Of a stretch of DNA of 11,576 nucleotides, positions 5,683 to 11,576 are shown piece by piece. A program made the position numbers and the translations under genes. Under the pieces are notes generated by a model, which had not been told where the DNA came from, did no database searches, and saw only the letters and a program-made list of their open reading frames with translations. The first letter of the stretch is position 1. Each line of letters begins with the position of its first letter. The DNA comes from Ruminococcus sp. (lineage in GTDB: Bacteria > Bacillota > Clostridia > Oscillospirales > Ruminococcaceae): the NCBI GenBank assembly GCA_014799675.1, contig JAAVHM010000171.1, positions 1-11,576 on the forward strand. The letters run 5' to 3'.

Positions 5683-5711
5683 ATATTACCACACTTCCGC
5701 TATTTTGTCAA
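5683..5711 (-). promoter_or_regulatory. Minus-strand promoter next to the KilA-N stop codon
   Basis: A perfect -35 TTGACA (5706-5711), a 17-base spacer and -10 TAATAT (5683-5688). The -35 box directly abuts the TAG stop (5712-5714) of the KilA-N gene. Confidence 0.6.
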
Positions 5712-6560
5712 CTATTTTAGCTTGTTATCGCCGTCCGGCAAGTCAAGCCGTTTAATGCTTGCAGCTTCGGAAAGCGTTTTCAACTGTTTTATGGCAAGCT
5801 GATTGAGCGTTACGACACGCTCGCCTTGCTCCATACCGTTTTCGATAAACATAGCGTTTGCGCTTTCCAGATTGGCAAGCACTAAAAGCTGTTCAATAGT
5901 GGCATAGTCCCGCATATTGCCTTTCGCTTCGGGATTTGCTTTGCGCCATTCGGCAGCGGTTTGCCCAAAAAGAGCGACGTTCAGCACGTCCGCCTCGCTT
6001 GCATATATAATGCCCTGCCGTCCCCTGCTTATGTCGGGAGGTATAAGGTTTTCCTTTATGGCTTCGGTATGTATTCTGTAATTAGCCTTTGATATGAGAC
6101 GTTTAACGTTCCAATCAAGCGAGAGCCTGTATGCCTCGTCTTCCTTAAGCCGCTGGTAGTCCTTGATGATATAAAGCTTGAATTCGGGAGAGATCCACGA
6201 GGCGAACTCGAAAGCAATGTCCTTATGTGCAAATGTACCTCCATTATTACCAGATTTTGATATTATTCCAATTGCATTTGTAGCTTTTATCCACTTTTGA
6301 GGAGACATAGTAAAAGCGTTTGAACCAGCCTCATTCTTAAAGGAGTCGAATTCGACCCCTTTGAAATTTGGATTATTCATTTTCTCCCATAACCCTAAAA
6401 ATTCAATTGTGGATTTAGAACGCAGCCAATTCTTTACAACATCTTTAGGCTCGTCGCTCCTATATCTTGCAATATCGGTAAGAGAAATATAATCCTCTTT
6501 TCCAACGGCTGAAATAACTGCAATATCGGTATCTTTGGCGTGAATTATATTATTCGGCAT
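5712..6560 (-). CDS. KilA-N domain protein
   Basis: The 282-residue product starts at ATG 6560, ten bases after GGGAGG (6570-6575). A longer in-frame reading back to 6656 would run far into the repressor gene and lacks a ribosome site. The KilA-N DNA-binding domain covers about residues 23-140: YISLTDIARYRSDEPKDVV, NWLRSKSTIEFLGLWE, then GGTFAHKDIAFEFASWISPE and FKLYIIKDYQRLKEDE. The C-terminal half is helical (FGQTAAEWRKANPEAKG, 198-214). Such proteins are typical of phages and related elements, where they act as anti-repressors or DNA-binding regulators. It overlaps the repressor gene by 11 bases, so the two are translationally linked. The first ~107 codons (6240-6560) look clearly more AT-rich than the rest, which suggests mosaic origin. 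The exact target is unknown. Confidence 0.88.
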   Translation of the reverse strand: MPNNIIHAKDTDIAVISAVGKEDYISLTDIARYRSDEPKDVVKNWLRSKSTIEFLGLWEKMNNPNFKGVEFDSFKNEAGSNAFTMSPQKWIKATNAIGIISKSGNNGGTFAHKDIAFEFASWISPEFKLYIIKDYQRLKEDEAYRLSLDWNVKRLISKANYRIHTEAIKENLIPPDISRGRQGIIYASEADVLNVALFGQTAAEWRKANPEAKGNMRDYATIEQLLVLANLESANAMFIENGMEQGERVVTLNQLAIKQLKTLSEAASIKRLDLPDGDNKLK

Positions 6561-6798
6561 TTTCGTTTTCCTCCCGTTCTGCTCCGTCTGGAGCAGGTTC
6601 AATGTATTCAATGATATCTCCAGGCTGACATTTAAGCAGCTTGCAAAGAATATCAATACTTTCCAAAGCTATTAACTTTCCCTCTCTTAAAAGCTGAATG
6701 GTTCGCTCGCTGAGTATTTTCCCTTTTCGTAACTTGTATGTTGAATACCCTGCCGCTTTAAGCTCTGCTAATACATCTATTTTATATTTTATCGACAC
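6550..6798 (-). CDS. Cro/CI-type (XRE, HTH_26-like) transcriptional repressor
   Basis: The 82-residue product starts at GTG 6798, nine bases after GGGAGG (6806-6811). Residues 1-68 form a compact XRE helix-turn-helix: KIDVLAELKAAGYSTYKLRK (6-25), the recognition segment ILSERTIQLLREGK (28-41) and LCKLLKCQPGDIIEYIE (51-67). That last segment, LCKLLKCQPGDIIEY, is typical of small phage- and ICE-type repressors in Firmicutes. The acidic tail (DGAEREENENAE) overlaps the start of the KilA-N gene. Its promoter faces a plus-strand promoter across a region with repeated half-sites, so it probably represses both itself and the divergent transcript, as in temperate phage switches. DNA-binding is well supported; the operator assignment is an inference. 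Confidence 0.9.
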   Translation of the reverse strand: MSIKYKIDVLAELKAAGYSTYKLRKGKILSERTIQLLREGKLIALESIDILCKLLKCQPGDIIEYIEPAPDGAEREENENAE

Positions 6799-6818
6799 TA
6801 TATCGCCTCCCGATTATA

Positions 6819-6847
6819 ATTATACCACATTTATACACGCTTTGCAA
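6819..6847 (-). promoter_or_regulatory. Promoter of the repressor/KilA-N operon
   Basis: On the minus strand, TTGCAA (6842-6847), a 17-base spacer and TATAAT (6819-6824). An AGCGTGTATA half-site lies inside the spacer and -35 area, which suggests autoregulation. Confidence 0.75.
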
Positions 6848-6923
6848 TGTATATATTATACATTTTTTAGCGTGCATATTTGGCTATTATATCAATAGAC
6901 AATACGCGCCAAAGCGTGTATAA
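6831..6923. promoter_or_regulatory. Operator half-sites AGCGTGYATA in the divergent promoter region
   Basis: A perfect 14-base inverted pair consists of TTATACACGCTTTG (6831-6844) and CAAAGCGTGTATAA (6910-6923). A third copy, AGCGTGCATA, stands at 6869-6878. The first overlaps the repressor promoter and the second overlaps the -10 of the divergent promoter. This is the arrangement expected for a Cro/CI-type switch. Confidence 0.6.
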
Positions 6924-6924
6924 T
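6896..6924 (+). promoter_or_regulatory. Divergent plus-strand promoter
   Basis: TAGACA (6896-6901), a 17-base spacer and TATAAT (6919-6924). The transcript would start near 6931 and reach the consensus ribosome site AGGAGG (6955-6960) and ATG 6970. Confidence 0.7.
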
Positions 6925-6969
6925 ATAATTAAGCTCAAAGAGCAAATATAAAACAGGAGGTAAACCAGT

Positions 6970-7040
6970 ATGAACAAAACAAGGTCAAAAGTAATGACCA
7001 TATCAATCTCCCTGTTTCATGCAGGGAGATTTTATTTTTG
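6970..7040 (+). pseudogene. Short ORF cut by a terminator: truncated phage-type gene or leader peptide
   Basis: AGGAGG (6955-6960) precedes ATG 6970, and the reading begins MNKTRSKVMTISISLF. It resembles by eye the opening of small phage-associated proteins that start with a 'TRSKVM' pattern, but the similarity ends after about 11 codons. The frame then runs through a strong terminator hairpin at 7005-7031 and would only stop near 7108. Either a gene was deleted so that its first codons now abut a terminator, or this is a genuine leader/attenuator. Its promoter is controlled by the same half-sites as the adjacent repressor. Decay is the simpler explanation. Confidence 0.45.
7005..7040 (+). 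terminator. Rho-independent terminator
   Basis: AATCTCCCTG (7005-7014) pairs with CAGGGAGATT (7022-7031) around a seven-base loop. TTATTTTTG follows. It ends the short divergent transcript. Confidence 0.85.
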
Positions 7041-7133
7041 CCAAATTTTATGTCAAAATTTTGTCGTACGACCTGCTTTAACTATTTTAATTTTTATTTT
7101 CCGGGAATAAATATTTTAAGAATGTTTACGGTA
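7041..7133. other. AT-rich spacer with a perfect palindrome
   Basis: No gene is supported here. GTCGTACGAC (7063-7072) is a perfect ten-base palindrome, and CAAAATTTTG lies directly before it. Either could be an operator for the next gene pair. A second small palindrome, GGTCGACC (7171-7178), sits at the predicted transcript start of that pair. Confidence 0.4.
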
Positions 7134-7162
7134 TTGTTGTGTTTGTAGGTTCATGCTATAAT
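7134..7162 (+). promoter_or_regulatory. Extended -10 promoter of the 7210-8497 pair
   Basis: TTGTTG (7134-7139), a 17-base spacer and TATAAT (7157-7162), with TG one base before the -10 (7154-7155). The ribosome site GAGGAG (7198-7203) precedes ATG 7210. Confidence 0.65.
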
Positions 7163-7209
7163 AAATACAAGGTCGACCAAATAAAACAAAGCAAAGCGAG
7201 GAGAAAATT

Positions 7210-8241
7210 ATGAAAAACAATGAATTTGTCACTAAATGGGTAATTGATACCGTAAAGGAAAAATATGCGGACGATATTGCTCTGGTCATATCCCACACAT
7301 CGCTGAAAATTGACGACAGCGAGCCATGTGTATCTTACTTTGTTCCTATCACAGAACGGGGGAACGAGCTTTCGCGCACCTTTATTCTTGAGGGGACGGG
7401 TTTTGATATATGGGGTATTCCGTGGGAGAGGCTTGAAAATTTTGCGGAGCTTGAAGAATATAATCTGACCGTGCTTGCAGACGGCGAAATATTGTACGCA
7501 AGAGACGATGAATGTGCAAACCGCTTTGAACTGCTTAAAGCAAAGCAGCGGAAAAATCTTGCGGACGGTGAAAAAATGCGCAAATGTGCGCTGAAAGCAT
7601 ACGCGGAGGCAAAGGAGCTGTATGCCGAAATGCTGTTTGCGGGGCACAGTGACGTCCGCATGATAGCAGGCTATGTGCTGGACTATCTTGCTCAGGCTTT
7701 AGCGTTCTGCAATCATATTTATTTTAAAAAATCCCAAACCGCACAGCTTTACGAGCTGCGGCAGTTAGACAAAGCGAGGGAAATTCCCGAGAGTTTTTTT
7801 GAATTGTATTTAAGCGTTATAAAAGAAAATGACGAAAAAAAGCAGCAGGAAAAATGCGGTGAAGCTGTCAGGATTGTGCGTGAATATCTTGAAAAAAAAT
7901 ATCCCCCCGAGTCTGTGAGGGAACACAACTTTCAGGATCTTGCCGATTGGTACGGTGAGTTGTCATACACATGGCTAAGGCTTCGTCACTATGCGGCGGA
8001 GGGCGATTTTGTCAAGGTATATATGTGGGGAATACTTTTGCAGAACGAGCTTAACGGCGTGTGTGAGGATTTTGGATTTGAAAAGCCGAAGCTTATGGAA
8101 TACTATAATTACAGCGATCTTAATTCATTTATCGGATATGCTAATAAGCTTGAAAAACAGATACGCAGAAAAATCACGGCAGGCGGCGGAGTTATACACG
8201 AATACAAAAGCAAGGAAGATTTTTTGAATGAAAACACATAA
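7210..8241 (+). CDS. Hypothetical protein, possibly degenerate nucleotidyltransferase plus HEPN-like helices
   Basis: The 343-residue soluble protein starts at ATG 7210 after GAGGAG. I do not recognise it firmly. The N-terminal ~110 residues show alternating alpha/beta character (ALVISHTSLKID, 24-35; VSYFVPITERGNELSRTFIL, 41-60; GTGFDIWGIPWERLENF, 62-78). These recall the nucleotidyltransferase-fold proteins of Firmicutes, but the usual G-S...D-x-D catalytic motif is missing, so activity is doubtful. Residues 120-320 are almost all helical, with Lys/Glu-rich stretches and aromatic pairs (AEAKELYAEMLFAGHSDVR, 132-150), similar to HEPN-type helical domains without the RxxxxH motif that I can find. 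It overlaps the downstream helix-turn-helix gene by 14 bases, so the pair is co-translated. Composition is intermediate, unlike the island. Confidence 0.8.
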   Translation: MKNNEFVTKWVIDTVKEKYADDIALVISHTSLKIDDSEPCVSYFVPITERGNELSRTFILEGTGFDIWGIPWERLENFAELEEYNLTVLADGEILYARDDECANRFELLKAKQRKNLADGEKMRKCALKAYAEAKELYAEMLFAGHSDVRMIAGYVLDYLAQALAFCNHIYFKKSQTAQLYELRQLDKAREIPESFFELYLSVIKENDEKKQQEKCGEAVRIVREYLEKKYPPESVREHNFQDLADWYGELSYTWLRLRHYAAEGDFVKVYMWGILLQNELNGVCEDFGFEKPKLMEYYNYSDLNSFIGYANKLEKQIRRKITAGGGVIHEYKSKEDFLNENT

Positions 8242-8497
8242 AAATGCACGGGATATTCTCCCCGACAGACTTTTAAGAGAGTTGCAGGAATATGTTTCGG
8301 GAGAAACGCTGTATATCCCGAAAGCGGAGGAAAAGAAGCCTTGGGGCGAAACGTCGGGAGCGAGAAGCTATTACAAACGCCGCAATTCGGAGATACGCCG
8401 AAAGTATGCAGACGGTATTACTGTCGACGCTCTTTGTGAAGAGTATCATTTATCTTACGACACGATACGCAGGATCGTATATACGGAAGATAAATGA
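8228..8497 (+). CDS. CD3324-like/Mor-type helix-turn-helix protein
   Basis: The 89-residue protein starts at ATG 8228, inside the end of the previous gene. The pattern ARDILPDRLLRELQEYVSGE (7-26), then LYIPKAEEKKPWG (28-40) and a C-terminal helix-turn-helix (KYADGITVDALCEEYHLSYD, 59-78, then TIRRIVY) matches the CD3324-family proteins of Clostridia. These resemble the Mor transcription activator. It is a likely DNA-binding regulator. Its tight coupling to the 343-residue protein suggests it regulates, or works with, that protein. The partner and target are unknown. A strong terminator follows. Confidence 0.82.
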   Translation: MKTHKNARDILPDRLLRELQEYVSGETLYIPKAEEKKPWGETSGARSYYKRRNSEIRRKYADGITVDALCEEYHLSYDTIRRIVYTEDK

Positions 8498-8543
8498 TTT
8501 TAAACGGTCAATGTCATTACCTTATATTCGTTTATCATAGGGT

Positions 8544-8584
8544 GTCAGGGATAAAGTTTTTTCTTTATCCCTGACTGTTTTTAT
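8544..8584 (+). terminator. Strong rho-independent terminator
   Basis: A 13-base perfect stem, GTCAGGGATAAAG (8544-8556) with CTTTATCCCTGAC (8563-8575), encloses a loop of six T's. TGTTTTTAT follows. It separates the preceding gene pair from recQ. Confidence 0.93.
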
Positions 8585-8626
8585 ATGTAAGATTTTTTGT
8601 TACAATGTCGGCGGTTATGGCTTTTG

Positions 8627-8655
8627 TTGACAATAAAACCGGGAAATGCTATAAT
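8627..8655 (+). promoter_or_regulatory. recQ promoter
   Basis: Consensus TTGACA (8627-8632), a 17-base spacer and TATAAT (8650-8655), with an extended TG one base upstream of the -10. An ORF start at 8605 lies upstream of the predicted transcript start (about 8662), so it is excluded. Confidence 0.88.
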
Positions 8656-8706
8656 TATATTAAGAATAAACCCATATATAATACCGATTGTGAGATGATA
8701 ATTTAT

Positions 8707-11010
8707 ATGAACTGCTGCGATGTTTTGCAGAAATATTTCGGATACTCCTCCTTTCGCCCGGGGCAGGAGGAAATAACCGACAGCATACTTTCGGGCAGAG
8801 ATACTCTCGGGGTAATGCCTACGGGAGCAGGAAAATCAATATGCTATCAGGTCCCCGCTGTTTTGAGGGAGGGCATTTCCATTGTAATATCACCGCTTAT
8901 ATCTCTTATGCAGGATCAGGTCACGTCCCTTGTTCAGTCGGGAATAAGGGCGGCTTACATAAACAGCAGCCTTACGCAGAATCAGCTGGACGCTGTGATA
9001 CGCAATGCGGAAAAGGGTATGTACAAGCTGATATACGTCGCCCCCGAACGTCTTGAAAGCGGTGCGTTTTTAAGCTTTGCCGAGAATGCTGATATTTTTA
9101 TGATAACTGTGGACGAAGCTCACTGTATCTCCCAGTGGGGTCAGGATTTCCGTCCAAGCTACATGAATATCCCGAGGTTTATTGAAAGACTTCCCCGCCG
9201 TCCCGTGGTGACGGCTTTTACCGCTACGGCTACAGATCAGGTCAGGCAGGACATTGTACGGCTTCTTGAAATGAACGACCCATACACTCTTGTTACAGGC
9301 TTTGACAGGAAAAATCTTTATTTTGAGGTAAGAACTCCCGCGGACAGGTACGCCGCTTTGAGTCAGCTTGTTAAAAAGTATGACGAAGAGGGAAGAAGCG
9401 GTATAGTGTACTGTTCCACAAGAAAAAATGTTGAGAAAATTGCGGAACGGCTTGCGGAGGAGGGCTTTGCCGCAACATCATATCACGGCGGAATGGACGA
9501 AAACGAAAGGTTTGAAAATCAGGAGGATTTTATTTACGACAGAAAAACGGTTATGATAGCAACCAACGCTTTCGGAATGGGTATCGACAAATCCAACGTG
9601 TCCTATGTTATTCACTACAATATGCCAAAGGACGTGGAAAGCTACTATCAGGAGGCGGGCCGCGCGGGTCGTGACGGTTCTCCCGCGGACTGTATTTTGC
9701 TGTACAGCGGCGCGGATATACATACGGCGCAGTTTCTTATCAACAAAAGCTATGAGCAGTCGGAGCTTTCTTCCGAGGAAGCGGAGGTTCTGCGAAGCCG
9801 TGACATGAAGCGTCTTAAAGACATGATAGCATACTGCACGGGGGCGGAATGTTTACGCAGTTATATTTTAAGATATTTCGGGGAAAGCTCAGCGGGGGAG
9901 TGCGGCAACTGTTCAATATGCTGCTCCGACGAGCCTTACGAGGATATAACGGTGGACGCGCAGAAGATAATGTCCTGCATTATCCGTTCGGGGCAGAGGT
10001 ACGGGGTAAAAATGGTCTGCGATATGCTTCGGGGAAGCGAAAACGAGAAGATAACTTCGGCGGGACTTGACAAGCTGTCCACCTACGGAATTATGGGGGA
10101 AGCTTCCGAAAAGCGCATAAGAAGCATTATTGACAGGCTTATTTTGCAGGGATATATTGAAAAGACAGAGGGGGAATACCCGATACTGCGGGTAAAGCAG
10201 TCCGCGGCGGCTGTTTTAAAGGGGAATGAAAAAATTTCAGCAAGACTGCCCAAGGAGGAAGAACCCAAACGCAGGAAAACGGCGGCAGCAGCGGCGGCGG
10301 TATCTTCCTTTAACGCAGACCCCGCGCTGCTTGCGGCTTTAAAGGAGCTGCGGTCGAAAATAGCCTCCGCGCAGGGAGTTCCCGCATATGTTGTCTTTGC
10401 GGACTCGGCGCTACTTGATATGTGCGCGAAGCTTCCAGGAACGGAAAGGGAGTTCCTTGAAGTATCGGGAGTGGGCGCGGTAAAGCTGGAGAGATACGGG
10501 GCGGAATTCATGAACGTGATAGCGGAATATGTCGGGGAAAATCCCGATAAAAAGCCTGCCGAAGCAGTCCCCTCGGAAGAAAATACAGGCAGGAGAAGCA
10601 GGGCGGGAATTTGCAGAATGAAAACGCCGGAGCAGGTCATGCAGGTGTTTTCCGCAATTTCGGGAGCAGGGGAAAAAATTTTCCCCGATGCCGAACCTCT
10701 TACGATATCAGCCTTTACGGACAGGATAATTTCCGCGGCGGAAGTAAGCGTATCCTCCGCCGCTTTGCGAAAGGCGATAACGGGCTGGCTCAAAGACGTT
10801 GGATTTATAACGACATATCTTGACAGCGAGGGAAAAAGCCACATGGACGTTACTTCCATATCGGAAAGCGTCGGGATATTCGCCGAGGAGCGCACCTCCG
10901 CGGCGGGAGCGAGATACAAGCGCATAATGTACAAGCCCGAGGCGCAGCAGTTTATAACAGATAATCTTGCTTCCGTAAGAGAATTTGCGGTCAAAGCCGT
11001 TCAGGGATAA
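8707..11010 (+). CDS. recQ: ATP-dependent DNA helicase RecQ
   Basis: The 767-residue 3'-5' helicase acts in recombination repair and replication-fork processing. ATG 8707 places the usual FGYSSFRPGQ Q-motif region at residues 11-20; ATG 8695 is an alternative, and the ribosome site is weak. Visible motifs are Walker A MPTGAGKS (37-44), DEAH with ISQWGQDFRPSY (136-152), FTATAT (171-176), SGIVYCSTRKNVE (231-243), YHGGM (259-263), ATNAFGMGIDK (285-295) and YYQEAGRAGRDG (313-324). The zinc-binding cysteines are C382, C399, C402 and C405, with E. coli-like spacing. The RQC winged helix (about 412-497) is followed by an Ala-rich linker and an HRDC domain (about 538-610). About 150 further residues (615-767) form a winged-helix-like tail, beyond the roughly 600 of E. 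coli RecQ. It is monocistronic and in the ordinary base composition of this chromosome. Confidence 0.97.
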   Translation: MNCCDVLQKYFGYSSFRPGQEEITDSILSGRDTLGVMPTGAGKSICYQVPAVLREGISIVISPLISLMQDQVTSLVQSGIRAAYINSSLTQNQLDAVIRNAEKGMYKLIYVAPERLESGAFLSFAENADIFMITVDEAHCISQWGQDFRPSYMNIPRFIERLPRRPVVTAFTATATDQVRQDIVRLLEMNDPYTLVTGFDRKNLYFEVRTPADRYAALSQLVKKYDEEGRSGIVYCSTRKNVEKIAERLAEEGFAATSYHGGMDENERFENQEDFIYDRKTVMIATNAFGMGIDKSNVSYVIHYNMPKDVESYYQEAGRAGRDGSPADCILLYSGADIHTAQFLINKSYEQSELSSEEAEVLRSRDMKRLKDMIAYCTGAECLRSYILRYFGESSAGECGNCSICCSDEPYEDITVDAQKIMSCIIRSGQRYGVKMVCDMLRGSENEKITSAGLDKLSTYGIMGEASEKRIRSIIDRLILQGYIEKTEGEYPILRVKQSAAAVLKGNEKISARLPKEEEPKRRKTAAAAAAVSSFNADPALLAALKELRSKIASAQGVPAYVVFADSALLDMCAKLPGTEREFLEVSGVGAVKLERYGAEFMNVIAEYVGENPDKKPAEAVPSEENTGRRSRAGICRMKTPEQVMQVFSAISGAGEKIFPDAEPLTISAFTDRIISAAEVSVSSAALRKAITGWLKDVGFITTYLDSEGKSHMDVTSISESVGIFAEERTSAAGARYKRIMYKPEAQQFITDNLASVREFAVKAVQG

Positions 11011-11016
11011 TTTTAT

Positions 11017-11045
11017 TTGACATTAAATGGTCAATGGTGTATAAT
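11017..11045 (+). promoter_or_regulatory. Promoter of the small membrane protein/EF-hand protein operon
   Basis: TTGACA (11017-11022), a 17-base spacer and TATAAT (11040-11045), starting seven bases after the recQ stop. Just after the expected start is a small inverted repeat, GGACG-AATTC-CGTCC (11053-11067). AGAGGA (11083-11088) precedes ATG 11096. Confidence 0.85.
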
Positions 11046-11095
11046 GTATAGTGGACGAATTCCGTCCGATTGTAATGGAATAAGAGGAATTTTTT

Positions 11096-11365
11096 ATGTT
11101 TGCAAAAATAGACTACGAGTCCCTTGCCTTATTCGGGAAATTCGGCGGGGCAATGCTGGGACTGCTTCTGCTTGTGTGGCTTATAGCTGTACTTACTCCC
11201 AAAGCCGCCAAGCTTATTGACAAGCTTTCGGGGAAACCGCGACCCGAAAGGGTGCAGGATAATATTAAACCCGAAGAATACGAGGTACACTCATTTTTTG
11301 AGGACGTACCCTTAAAGAAGCAGGAAAACAAAAACGACGGCGAAAAACAGGAGGACTTTCCATGA
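11096..11365 (+). CDS. Small single-pass membrane protein
   Basis: The 89-residue protein starts at ATG 11096 after AGAGGA. One membrane helix (about residues 14-34, FGGAMLGLLLLVWLIAVL) is followed by a charged, probably cytoplasmic, Lys/Glu-rich tail (PERVQDNIKPEEYEVHSFFE and KKQENKNDGEKQE). The layout of a short N-terminus, one helix and a charged tail resembles gamma subunits of sodium-pump decarboxylases (OadG), but no partner subunits are present, so I do not assign that function. It overlaps the next gene by ATGA (11362-11365), so it is translated together with a secreted protein. That coupling suggests a shared envelope role. Confidence 0.8.
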   Translation: MFAKIDYESLALFGKFGGAMLGLLLLVWLIAVLTPKAAKLIDKLSGKPRPERVQDNIKPEEYEVHSFFEDVPLKKQENKNDGEKQEDFP

Positions 11366-11576
11366 GCATTAAAAAGCTTGCGGCGGCGTTGGCGGCTTCC
11401 GTGATTTCGGTGACGGCGGTCACGGTTACGGCTTTTGCGGCTGGGACTAAAGTTCCCATAACGGAAAAATATTTCCCCGATGAGAATTTCCGTGAGTATG
11501 TTTCGCAGTTCGACACGGACGGTAACGGCTGGCTTTCTCAAAAGGAGAGAGACGCGGTTAAGGTGATAGACGTTTA
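11362..11576 (+). CDS. Secreted EF-hand protein, N-terminus only
   Basis: ATG 11362 follows AGGAGG (11349-11354) by seven bases; 71 codons are visible before the window ends. Residues 1-27 form a signal peptide: a KK n-region, hydrophobic LAAALAASVISVTAVTVTAF, and an AFA-A cleavage site. The mature start has the ITEKYFPDENFREYVSQF segment, then a canonical EF-hand loop with D51, D53, N55, W57, S59 and E62. This combination heads many secreted leucine-rich-repeat or surface proteins of ruminococci, where it precedes LRR units; the rest is not visible, so that architecture is inferred. Calcium binding is well supported by the loop residues. It probably acts at the cell surface or outside the cell. 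Confidence 0.88.
   Translation, partial: MSIKKLAAALAASVISVTAVTVTAFAAGTKVPITEKYFPDENFREYVSQFDTDGNGWLSQKERDAVKVIDV

Noticed and set aside
6561..6656. N-terminal extension of the KilA-N protein
   Set aside because: It lies inside the repressor gene and lacks a ribosome site; ATG 6560 has GGGAGG at proper spacing.
8605..8706. Longer RecQ start
   Set aside because: It would begin upstream of, and run through, the consensus promoter at 8627-8655.
10083..10994. 303-codon minus-strand frame antisense to recQ
   Set aside because: Long antisense frames are common opposite GC-richer genes; there is no ribosome site or motif, while the plus strand encodes a full RecQ.

Overview
The window looks like chromosome from a Gram-positive anaerobe of the Clostridia, most likely Oscillospiraceae/Ruminococcus-like. 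This is an inference from strong AGGAGG-type ribosome binding sites, sigma-A promoters of the TTGACA/TATAAT type, a CD3324-like small regulator, and a secreted EF-hand protein of the 'FPDENFREYV' kind that is common in ruminococci. No 16S or other marker gene is present, so the genus is not proven.

Layout. (1) Bases 1 to about 947 are the 5' part of an insertion sequence. Its rve/DDE transposase (minus strand, starting at 830) runs off the left edge. (2) Bases 960-3790 are very AT-rich and carry three genes of no assigned function: a five-helix membrane protein (1046-1678), a DUF4760-like membrane-anchored protein (1776-2267), and a membrane-tethered protein with a Thr-rich stalk and two duplicated beta-sandwich-like domains (2481-3473). 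(3) This AT-rich block stops at 3789-3836 on the 3' half of a tRNA-Ala(GGC) gene without its 5' half. That is the signature of the far attachment site of an element integrated into a tRNA gene. I read bases 1-3788 as the right end of a genomic island, ICE or prophage. (4) Bases 3840-5700 resume higher GC: a 58-bp tandem repeat, an HPP-family-like membrane protein (minus strand), a tandem 90/91-bp hairpin-bearing repeat, and a candidate small RNA.

(5) Bases 5712-7040 look like a small phage-type switch. A Cro/CI-type repressor and a KilA-N protein are co-transcribed on the minus strand. They face a plus-strand promoter whose transcript has a good start codon but meets a terminator after about 35 bases. 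Three AGCGTGYATA half-sites lie between and within the two promoters. (6) Bases 7210-8497 hold an overlapping pair: a protein of uncertain family, perhaps a degenerate nucleotidyltransferase plus HEPN-like helices, and a CD3324/Mor-like helix-turn-helix protein, closed by a strong terminator. (7) Bases 8627-11010 are recQ with its own promoter. (8) From 11017 a new promoter drives a one-helix small membrane protein that overlaps, by ATGA, a secreted EF-hand protein cut by the right edge.

The most useful observations are the tRNA-Ala attachment site with candidate integrase arm sites, the repeat families on both sides of it, the candidate small RNA, and the decayed or attenuated phage-type switch. 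I did not find convincing evidence for a complete new defence or effector system. The three island genes are the best unexplained cargo.
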